From JAVBNC01 sp031551765 (GTDB lineage Bacteria > Desulfobacterota > Desulfovibrionia > Desulfovibrionales > Desulfovibrionaceae), in NCBI GenBank assembly GCA_031551765.1, contig JAVBNC010000073.1, positions 1 to 20,168 of the forward strand: DNA of 20,168 nt, in the 5' to 3' direction. Both the position numbers and the translations under genes were made by a program. Shown piece after piece: positions 14,402 through 20,168 of this stretch; positions within the stretch are counted from its first letter, which is position 1, and each line of letters opens with the position of its first letter. The notes beneath the pieces are model-generated. The model was not told where the DNA came from. It made no database searches and worked only from the letters and a program-made list of their open reading frames with translations.

Positions 14402-14416
14402 AGGCACGGACTTTGC
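14402..14416 (+). promoter_or_regulatory. Sigma54 (-24/-12) promoter of the DASS 2-aconitase operon
   Basis: AGGCACGGACTTTGC matches the sigma54 consensus TGGCACG-N4-TTGC at every defined position except the first T. The invariant GG (14403-14404) and GC (14415-14416) are exactly ten bases apart. Transcription should begin near 14428, leaving a leader of about 100 bases that contains a CCGCGG-GTGTG-CCGCGG hairpin (14439-14455). The divergent neighbour encodes a sigma54 activator, which strongly supports the call. No gene lies in 14224-14525. Confidence 0.85.
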
Positions 14417-14525
14417 TCAAAGGGTGCATTGACGCCGTCCGCGGGTGTGCCGCGGCGCAGTGCGGGTTCTCAGCCAGAAGCACCGCCACAGCGAGAGGAT
14501 ACCAGCAACCGGAACGGAGGCACGC

Positions 14526-15932
14526 ATGACCAGGGACAAGCTGATAAAGTTTTTAGCCGTCATTGCCATAGGCATAGTCCTGTACCTGATTCCCCCGCCA
14601 GCAGGCCTGACCCCCAAGGCCTGGCATATGTTCATCATTTACTTCTGCGCCATTCTGGGCATGGTGCTCCGGCCGCTGCCCGAACCCGTGATCCTTTTCG
14701 CCGCCATCATGGTTTCCTCCGCTTTTCTGCGCAACATGAACGATATTCTGCGCGCGGGGTACGCGTTCAGCACCACCTGGCTGGTGTTTTCGGCCTTTGG
14801 CCTCAGCACGGCCTTTATTAAAACCAACCTGGGCAAGCGCATCGCCTATCTGCTGATAGGCAAGCTGGGCAATTCCACTCTTGGCCTGGGCTATGTGGCC
14901 ATGTGCCTGGAAACCATTCTTTCCCCGGCCATGCCTTCCAACATCGCGCGCACCGGCGGCACCGTGTTCCCGCTGCTGACCAGCCTGGCGGAAACGCTGG
15001 ACTCCCGCCCCGGACCCACGGCGCGCAGAGTCGGCGCCTACCTGATGCTTGCCGAATGGAACCTGTGCAAAACCAGCAGCTATTTGTTCCTGACCGGCTT
15101 TGCCGGCAACCTGCTGGCCATTTCCGTGAGCAAGGGCATTACCGGCATGGACGTGAGCTGGGCCAGCTGGGCGCTGGCGGCCTGCGTGCCCGGCGGCCTG
15201 ATGATGCTGCTCATCCCCTGGCTCGTCTATGTGCTGTATCCGCCCGAATTAAAAAGAATAGACGGCAAAGCCCTTTCAGAAGCGGGCCTGAAGGAACTGG
15301 GCCCCCTGAGTTCCAAGGAAAAGGCCCTGCTGGTTATTTTCGTTCTCAGCCTGCTGTGCTGGATATTCGGCGACACGCTGAAAGTGCACGCCAGCGTCGT
15401 GGGCATAGGCGCGCTGGTGATGTGCATTATCGCGGACATCATCACCTGGGACGACATGTTGAAAAACAAGCAGGCCTGGTCCACCCTGATCTGGTTCGGC
15501 GGCATTGTCGGGCTTTCCGGGGCGCTTATCCAGACCGGCTTCTTCAAGTGGGTGGCCGTGGCCACCAAGAACGCCATCCCGCCCGGCCTGAGCGGTTTCA
15601 CCTTTGTGGTGGTGGTCGTGTTCGTAAGCGTGGCCCTGCGCTACTTTTTCGCTTCCGGCAACGCCTACGTGGCCTCCATGATGCCCGTGTTCCTCACCCT
15701 GGGCATGAGCGCCAACGCGCCCATGGGCGCGCTGCTGTATATGCTACTGTTCTCCAACTCCTACGGCGGCATGACCACCCACTACGGCGGCGCCCCGGCG
15801 CCCGTGCTTTTCGGCGCGGGCTACAATGACGTCAAAAGCTGGTGGATAGTCGGGGCCATCCTGGCGGTGGGCACCTACGCGCTGCACATCACCCTGGGAG
15901 TGGCCTGGCTGAAGTTTGTCGGTTTGTACTAG
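14526..15932 (+). CDS. DASS/CitT-type di- or tricarboxylate transporter 2
   Basis: This 468-residue inner-membrane carrier is of the same SLC13/CitT-DiT branch as the minus-strand paralogue at 10593-11996. It opens with a hydrophobic helix after MTRDKLIK, carries SPAMPSNIARTGG at the first substrate/cation hairpin (SNI where the paralogue has SNT), and has GGMTTHYGGAPAPVLFGAGYN in the second half, closely resembling the CitT/DiT motif THYGTGPAPI-FGAGY. GGAGG lies five bases before the ATG. It is the first gene behind the sigma54 promoter and is followed after 70 bases by aconitase. Citrate or another tricarboxylate, perhaps exchanged for succinate as CitT does, is therefore the leading substrate guess. 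A long alternative start at 14445 would place the start inside the leader and lacks a ribosome site. Confidence 0.93.
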   Translation: MTRDKLIKFLAVIAIGIVLYLIPPPAGLTPKAWHMFIIYFCAILGMVLRPLPEPVILFAAIMVSSAFLRNMNDILRAGYAFSTTWLVFSAFGLSTAFIKTNLGKRIAYLLIGKLGNSTLGLGYVAMCLETILSPAMPSNIARTGGTVFPLLTSLAETLDSRPGPTARRVGAYLMLAEWNLCKTSSYLFLTGFAGNLLAISVSKGITGMDVSWASWALAACVPGGLMMLLIPWLVYVLYPPELKRIDGKALSEAGLKELGPLSSKEKALLVIFVLSLLCWIFGDTLKVHASVVGIGALVMCIIADIITWDDMLKNKQAWSTLIWFGGIVGLSGALIQTGFFKWVAVATKNAIPPGLSGFTFVVVVVFVSVALRYFFASGNAYVASMMPVFLTLGMSANAPMGALLYMLLFSNSYGGMTTHYGGAPAPVLFGAGYNDVKSWWIVGAILAVGTYALHITLGVAWLKFVGLY

Positions 15933-15944
15933 AAACACGCGACC

Positions 15945-15974
15945 AGCCCGGCCGGAAGGCTTTCCGGCCGGGCT
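15945..15974 (+). other. Intercistronic stem-loop, DASS carrier 2 to aconitase
   Basis: AGCCCGGCCGGAA pairs perfectly with TTCCGGCCGGGCT (13 pairs, loop GGCT). It starts 12 bases after the carrier's stop and is followed by CAGACC, with no U-tract. It is likely a stability or attenuation element that lets aconitase be expressed from the same transcript at a different level. Confidence 0.7.
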
Positions 15975-16002
15975 CAGACCATGCCTTTGGCAGGGAGATA
16001 CC

Positions 16003-17937
16003 ATGGCCTTGAACCTTGTGCGGAAAATCATCGCGGCCCACCTGGAGCCGGGGGGTTCTCTCCCAACGGCGGGCGGGGAACTGGGGCTGAAGATCGATCA
16101 GACCCTTACCCAGGACACCACGGGCGTGCTCGTCTGCCTGGAGTTCGCCCTCATGGGCCTGAGCCGGATCAAGACGCGGCTTACCGTGAACTACGCGGAC
16201 CACAACACCCTGTATGTCGGCTTTCCCAACGCGGACGACCACCGTTTTCTGCGCACGGCCTCGCGGAAGTACGGCATGATTTACGCCCCGGCCGCCGCTG
16301 GCAACTGCCACCAGCTGCATCTGGAAAACTTCGGCAAACCCGGGGCCACGCTGCTGGGCGCGGACAGCCACACCCCCACCTGCGGCGGCCTGGGTTCCCT
16401 GGCCATTGGCGCGGGCGGGCTTTCCGTGGCCATGGCCACGGGCGGCATGCCCTATTACCTGACCATGCCCAAGGTGGCGCGGGTAAACCTGAGCGGCAAA
16501 CTCCAGGGCTGGGCTTCGGCCAAGGACGTCATTCTTCATCTTTTGGGCCGCCTGACCGTGAAAGGCGGCGTGGGCAAGGTTTTCGAATACGCCGGTCCCG
16601 GCGTGGCTACCCTCACGGTACCGGAGCGGGGCATTATCACCAACATGGGCGCGGAACTGGGCGCCACCACTTCCATTTTCCCCAGCGACGAACAGACCAG
16701 GGCCTACCTCTCCGCCATGGGCCGGCCGGAGGATTACATCCCTCTGGGCCCGGACGCGGGCGCGGCCTATGACGAAGAGCTGGAAGTGGATCTTTCCGGC
16801 ATCGTGCCGCTGATAGCCAAGCCGCACATGCCGGACAACGTGGTGCCCGTGGCCGAACTGGACGGGCTGGCCGTGGACCAGGTGGTTATCGGCTCCTGCA
16901 CCAACTCCTCGTATGCGGACCTCAAACTGGTGGCGGATCTTTTGAGCGGCAGGCAGGTCAACCCGGCCACGGACGTGCTGGTGACGCCCGGTTCGGTCAT
17001 GGTCCTGAAACTGCTGGCACGGGAAGGGGCGCTGGAACCGCTGATCACCTCCGGCGCGCGGCTTTTGGAATGCGCCTGCGGCCCCTGCACGGGCAACGGC
17101 GGGTCCCCGGCTTCCGGCGCGGTGAGCGTGCGCACCACCAACCGCAATTTCGTGGGCCGCAGCGGCACCAGGGACGCCAAGGTCTACCTGGCCAGCCCGG
17201 CCACGGCGGCCATGGCCGCGCTGAACGGGAAAATCACGGACCCGGCCACCTGGGGCCAGGCCCCCAAAACAGCGGAACTGCCGCCGGACGCGCCGCATAT
17301 CCGGCACCTTTTCGTTATGCCGGCGGAAAACCCCGGCAGCGTGGAAATTCTTTTCGGGCCCAACATCGCGCCCCTTTCACCCATGCTGCCGCCCGGCGAG
17401 TTCATCGAAGGCCCGGTGCTCATCCGGGTGGGCGACAACATCACCACGGACGACATCATGCCTTCCGGCTCGGCGGCCATGGCCTTGCGCTCCAACTTGC
17501 CGGCCACGGCGGAAACCACCTTCAGCCGCGTGGACCCGGACTTTGTGAAGCGGGCCAAGGCCAACGGCCGGGGCGTTATTGCGGCCGGGGACAACTACGG
17601 CCAGGGTTCCGCCCGCGAGCATGCCTCCCTGGCGCCCAGGTTTTTGGGCATCCAGGCGGTCATTGCCAAGTCCTTCGCGCGCATCCACCGGGCCAACCTG
17701 CTCAATTTCGGCATTCTGCCCCTGATTCTGGAAAACCCGGCCGACTATGAGCTGCTGGAACAGGGGCAAAAACTGCGCATTCCTATGAAGGAACTCAAGC
17801 GGGGCGAGCGCATGGCCGTGCGGATGGAAGGCGGGCAGAGCGTCTGGGTGCGCAACGATCTTTCGGAGCGGGAATACGCCAGCGTCATGGCCGGGGGCGA
17901 GCTGAGCCTGGCGGCGGCGCGGGCCAAGGGCGCATAG
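16003..17937 (+). CDS. Aconitate hydratase (aconitase), single-chain 644-residue form
   Basis: Aconitase interconverts citrate, cis-aconitate and isocitrate through a [4Fe-4S] cluster. The chain has the fused order of catalytic domains then swivel domain. DQTLTQDTTG and ADHNTL lie near residues 32-70, GNCHQ and GADSHTPT at 100-126, cluster ligands Cys299 (GSCTNSS), Cys359 and Cys362 (CGPCTGN), then the swivel domain with DNITTDDIMPSG (478-489) and the substrate-binding GSAREHASL (535-543). All three Cys and the Arg/His of SAREH are present, so it should be active. At about 645 residues it matches the short bacterial form rather than the ~890-residue AcnA/AcnB. AGGGAGA precedes the ATG. It follows the DASS 2 carrier in a sigma54-controlled operon. 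Other substrates, such as methylaconitate, are possible in this superfamily but nothing specifically indicates them. Confidence 0.93.
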   Translation: MALNLVRKIIAAHLEPGGSLPTAGGELGLKIDQTLTQDTTGVLVCLEFALMGLSRIKTRLTVNYADHNTLYVGFPNADDHRFLRTASRKYGMIYAPAAAGNCHQLHLENFGKPGATLLGADSHTPTCGGLGSLAIGAGGLSVAMATGGMPYYLTMPKVARVNLSGKLQGWASAKDVILHLLGRLTVKGGVGKVFEYAGPGVATLTVPERGIITNMGAELGATTSIFPSDEQTRAYLSAMGRPEDYIPLGPDAGAAYDEELEVDLSGIVPLIAKPHMPDNVVPVAELDGLAVDQVVIGSCTNSSYADLKLVADLLSGRQVNPATDVLVTPGSVMVLKLLAREGALEPLITSGARLLECACGPCTGNGGSPASGAVSVRTTNRNFVGRSGTRDAKVYLASPATAAMAALNGKITDPATWGQAPKTAELPPDAPHIRHLFVMPAENPGSVEILFGPNIAPLSPMLPPGEFIEGPVLIRVGDNITTDDIMPSGSAAMALRSNLPATAETTFSRVDPDFVKRAKANGRGVIAAGDNYGQGSAREHASLAPRFLGIQAVIAKSFARIHRANLLNFGILPLILENPADYELLEQGQKLRIPMKELKRGERMAVRMEGGQSVWVRNDLSEREYASVMAGGELSLAAARAKGA

Positions 17938-17960
17938 CGGCGCGCGGTGTTTTTCGCATC

Positions 17961-17992
17961 AAGGCCGGGAGGGTACGCCCTTCCGGCCTTTT
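17961..17992 (+). terminator. Rho-independent terminator after aconitase
   Basis: AAGGCCGG-G-AGGG pairs with CCCT-T-CCGGCCTT around a TACG loop, including one G-U pair, and ends in a TTTT run. It lies 24 bases after the aconitase stop codon and closes the operon. Confidence 0.85.
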
Positions 17993-18085
17993 CTCCGCCG
18001 GCGGAAAAGCGGACAAGACGCTTGTGCAAGGCCGCGCTCATGCAGTAGCATGCGCCCTGTCATGCCGTTTTTTCAAGGATTTGCC

Positions 18086-19117
18086 ATGTACCACCGTCGT
18101 ATTGCCGCCTTGTTGCCTTTGTTGCCGTTGGCGCGCGCCCTCGCGCTGTGCGCTCTTGCCTGCCTTTTGCTGCTTCCGGGCGTGGATTCCTGCTTTGCCG
18201 CCAGCGGAGACGCGGCCAAGTTCGCATCCCGGCGGCAGGAAATGGAAGCCCGCCTGGACCAGACGCGTATGGCCTACAAGCGCGCCCCGGAAGAGGACAG
18301 TTCCCGCATAGAACTGGCCACCATGCTCATGAGCATCAGCTCATTCAGGGCGGACCCGGCGGCGGGCGACAGGGACCTGCTGGAAGCCTGCGGGATGCTG
18401 TTCCCGCTGACGGAAGGGAACGCGCCTTCCGACAGCGCGCATTTGTGGCTCACGCTGGGCAACAGCGCCGCGACCTTGATGCGGCGTCATCCGGGCCAAA
18501 AGGAGCACTACGGCAGGGCCATGCTGGTGCTGGAACGGCTGCGGGCCGCGCCTTTCGCCGCAAGCATGGGGCCGCAGCGCGGCCTGCTCTGCGCGGCCCT
18601 GGCCGCGCACACGGACGATGCGGCGAAACGGGCCTCGCTGTTTAACGAAGCGTATGCCGCCCTGCGCGGAGAGGAGAGCAAGGCCTGCGCTCTGCTGTAC
18701 GCCGGGGCTCTGACGGACGAGGCGCGCCTGAGCCCGGACCCGGCTCCGCAACGGCAGCGCTACGCTGAGGCGGAAGAGCAGTTCCGCCGCACGGCGGGCA
18801 TGAAGGACGAAACCCTGCCCGCGGCCCTGGTGGACGACCAGTGGGCGCTGATGCTTCTTTACCGGGTCAACAGCGGCCCTAAAGAGTCGGAACGGGAGAA
18901 TTTCCTGGAACAGGCGGCCCAAAAGGCGAAACTGCCCTATACCAAAGCGGCGCTGGCCGCATCCCGTGGGGATGCGGCCGCCTGCGTGGCTATTCTGCGG
19001 GAAGGCATGGTCCAGGATCCCGGCCTCAAGCGGCGTATCGCGGCGGACCCGCTGTTCGCGCCGGTGCGGAACGGCAAAGAGTTCAAGGAGCTTGTGGGAG
19101 AGGAAAACGCGCCATAG
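18086..19117 (+). CDS. Exported alpha-helical (TPR-like) protein of unknown function
   Basis: I do not recognise this family. The 343-residue product has an unusually long signal sequence: MYHRRIA, then an extended Leu/Ala-rich core to about residue 34, and a likely signal peptidase I site near SCFAASGD. The Cys there lacks a lipobox, so a lipoprotein is unlikely. The mature part is Ala-rich and helical, with paired-helix stretches (for example LWLTLGNSAATLMRR, ALVDDQWALMLLYR). It ends PGLKRRIAADPLFAPVRNGKEFKELV, a closing pattern often seen in TPR repeat proteins. A periplasmic scaffold role is a guess. The ATG at 18086 is chosen because AAGGAT lies five bases upstream and the signal peptide starts there; an in-frame ATG at 18050 has no such site. 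It follows the aconitase terminator, so it has its own transcript, and it is convergent with the gene at 19170. Confidence 0.75.
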   Translation: MYHRRIAALLPLLPLARALALCALACLLLLPGVDSCFAASGDAAKFASRRQEMEARLDQTRMAYKRAPEEDSSRIELATMLMSISSFRADPAAGDRDLLEACGMLFPLTEGNAPSDSAHLWLTLGNSAATLMRRHPGQKEHYGRAMLVLERLRAAPFAASMGPQRGLLCAALAAHTDDAAKRASLFNEAYAALRGEESKACALLYAGALTDEARLSPDPAPQRQRYAEAEEQFRRTAGMKDETLPAALVDDQWALMLLYRVNSGPKESERENFLEQAAQKAKLPYTKAALAASRGDAAACVAILREGMVQDPGLKRRIAADPLFAPVRNGKEFKELVGEENAP

Positions 19118-19169
19118 CGTATGGCTGCCGTGGCGCGTTGCGGGTGATGTTTTTGATCCGCGATGCGGC

Positions 19170-19910
19170 CTAGAAGCTGACGCTCCCGCCGCCTCCGCCC
19201 ATCTCCGCCTGCTCGGCCGCTCTGGCCGCCGCGTAGGGGTCCGTGCCCGAGCCGATGTGGGCGACGCTGTGGCCGAGGCTCTTGCCGAGTCCGCCCGAAC
19301 AGCGTGTGCCTTGAATGCCCCCGCCCCCGCCCCCGCCGACGCCGTAAAGTTCTTTCATGGCTTCCTGAAGCTGGTGGTTGAGTTGGGCAAGCTGGCCGGT
19401 GAGCTGGTTCACCTCGGCTTGCGCCGCTTTGACGGCCGGGGGTTCTTCCGCCGAGGAAGGGGCGGCGGCCGCGTCCGGGTTTTCCGGGCCCGGCTCTTCC
19501 CTGCCGGAAGCCTGGGCGGCCTGGGCTTCCGCCAGCTTTTCCCGGGCTTTTTCCAGGCGTTTCTGCACCGCTTCGATCTGCTTTTTGATGGCGTCTATGC
19601 GTTGTTGGGCCGAGTCGGAAGCCTCGGTCGTCTCCCCGCCGGAAGCCAGGGCTCCGGAGGAAACACCGGACGAGCTTCCGCCGCCGCTTTCCTGCTGGCC
19701 GCTGCTTTCCATTCTGAGCTGTTCCCGCGCCTGTTCGGAAATGGACACGGTATAGCCGGAGGAAGCGGCTTGCCTGGCTTCCGTCTTTTTTTTGACGCCC
19801 GCATCCAGGCTGAGGCCCGACGGCGAGCTTACGGTCAGGTTCACTTTGGCGTCCGTCTGCAACGCGGCGACCGGATCAAGCTTTGCGTGCGGAGTAATGG
19901 TTATGTCCAC
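19170..19910 (-). CDS. Coiled-coil, glycine-rich protein, possibly flagellum-linked
   Basis: I do not recognise a characterised family. The 246-residue protein has no signal peptide or membrane segment. After an N-terminal part with YTVSISEQAREQLR (53-66) and a Ser/Gly linker come a heptad-rich coil (about 99-134, IDAIKKQIEAVQKRLEKAREKL), a Pro/Ala/Glu linker, a second coil (about 157-189) and a glycine-rich tail with a run of seven Gly. The coil arrangement recalls FlxA-like proteins, and E. coli flxA is a sigma28 gene; a sigma28-like promoter lies upstream here. The start is GTG at 19910, five bases after GGAGG. Nothing else flagellar is in the window, so a flagellar link rests on the promoter and this loose resemblance. 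Confidence 0.7.
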   Translation of the reverse strand: MDITITPHAKLDPVAALQTDAKVNLTVSSPSGLSLDAGVKKKTEARQAASSGYTVSISEQAREQLRMESSGQQESGGGSSSGVSSGALASGGETTEASDSAQQRIDAIKKQIEAVQKRLEKAREKLAEAQAAQASGREEPGPENPDAAAAPSSAEEPPAVKAAQAEVNQLTGQLAQLNHQLQEAMKELYGVGGGGGGGIQGTRCSGGLGKSLGHSVAHIGSGTDPYAAARAAEQAEMGGGGGSVSF

Positions 19911-19950
19911 GGGCGCCTCCGTTCCGTTAAATTACAAGCTGTCTATAGGC

Positions 19951-19977
19951 ACATCGGCGGCCGTCAGGTCCTCTTTA
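19951..19977 (-). promoter_or_regulatory. Sigma28 (FliA)-like promoter of the coiled-coil gene
   Basis: On the minus strand TAAAGAGG (19970-19977), exactly 11 bases, then GCCGATGT (19951-19958) fits the FliA consensus TAAAGTTT-N11-GCCGATAA at 5 of 8 and 6 of 8 positions, including the core TAAAG and GCCGAT. Transcription would start about 35 bases before the GTG codon, leaving room for the GGAGG site. Confidence 0.6.
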
Positions 19978-20067
19978 GGCTGGTATTGTGGGGTTTTTCA
20001 GAAAAGCAGACAAAGAACAGCCCGCCGCCGCACGATGCGCCGCGTCAACGGCGAACTCCGCACACAA

Positions 20068-20112
20068 CCTGCTAAAGTTTTTTGAAAAAGGGATGGAGGT
20101 CCGGGGGAAGGG
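20068..20112 (-). repeat. Dispersed ~44 bp repeat, right copy (inverted)
   Basis: Its reverse complement begins CCCTTCCCCCGGAC and ends AAAAAACTTTAGCAGG, matching 83-126 nearly base for base. It lies in the gene-free stretch 19978-20168, where the only other features are poly-A/T runs near 20115-20150. A TTGACA at 20154-20159 could be the -35 of a gene beyond the window. Confidence 0.65.
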
Positions 20113-20168
20113 ACAAAAATTTTTTTTAAAACAGTTTTTTACATTGACACGGAGCGTACAACGAGGAC

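Noticed and set aside
15889..17307. 472-codon minus-strand frame opposite aconitase
   Set aside because: Antisense shadow with Arg/Gly/His-rich composition.
18966..20075. 369-codon plus-strand frame at the right end
   Set aside because: It overlaps the end of the exported protein and all of the coiled-coil gene, and has repetitive Arg/Gly/Phe composition from the antisense of Ala/Glu/Gly codons.
1..20168. CRISPR array, tRNA, rRNA, insertion sequence, prophage or toxin-antitoxin genes
   Set aside because: I looked for repeat-spacer arrays, cloverleaf or CCA ends, transposase motifs and small paired genes, and saw none.

Overview
The window is GC-rich and densely coded, and looks like a chromosomal segment of a Gram-negative anaerobe. 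WaaA (Kdo transferase) implies lipopolysaccharide. A PAS-type hybrid kinase, CitT/DiT-type carboxylate carriers, a sigma54 activator and a possible sigma28 promoter fit a deltaproteobacterial (Desulfovibrionaceae-like) genome. That placement is inference from gene style; there is no rRNA or tRNA to confirm it.

Layout. 1-207: a low-complexity G-rich stretch and one copy of a ~44 bp repeat. 208-2520 (+): waaA followed closely by a D-2-hydroxyacid dehydrogenase. 2709-4655 (+): an orphan hybrid histidine kinase ending at a clear terminator. 4769-7022 (-): a three-gene set in the order RidA-family protein, YheO/DauR-type regulator, and a D-serine/3-hydroxyaspartate dehydratase-like PLP enzyme. 7244-11996 (-): a likely operon of DASS carrier 1, a fumarate-reductase-like flavoprotein, an MBL-fold hydrolase and an IclR regulator. 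12316-14223 (-): a PrpR-type sigma54 enhancer-binding protein, divergent from 14526-17937 (+), which holds DASS carrier 2 and aconitase behind a near-consensus sigma54 promoter. 18086-19117 (+): an exported protein of unknown function. 19170-19910 (-): a coiled-coil, glycine-rich protein behind a sigma28-like promoter. An inverted copy of the first repeat lies near the right edge.

How the genes may work together. The 8-18 kb block reads as a carboxylate/tricarboxylate uptake and conversion locus: two CitT-type exchangers, an aconitase, a flavoprotein that could reduce or oxidise an unsaturated carboxylate, and a sigma54 activator whose sensor-domain family includes a regulator that responds to 2-methylcitrate. 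The 4.8-7 kb block reads as D-amino-acid deamination: the PLP enzyme would release an enamine/imine, RidA would hydrolyse it, and the YheO-type regulator would control it. The most unusual single items are the flavoprotein with two replaced catalytic positions, the sigma54 promoter with palindromes in the divergent region, the sigma28-like promoter ahead of an unrecognised coiled-coil protein, and the stem-loops without a U-tract placed between genes of both carboxylate operons.
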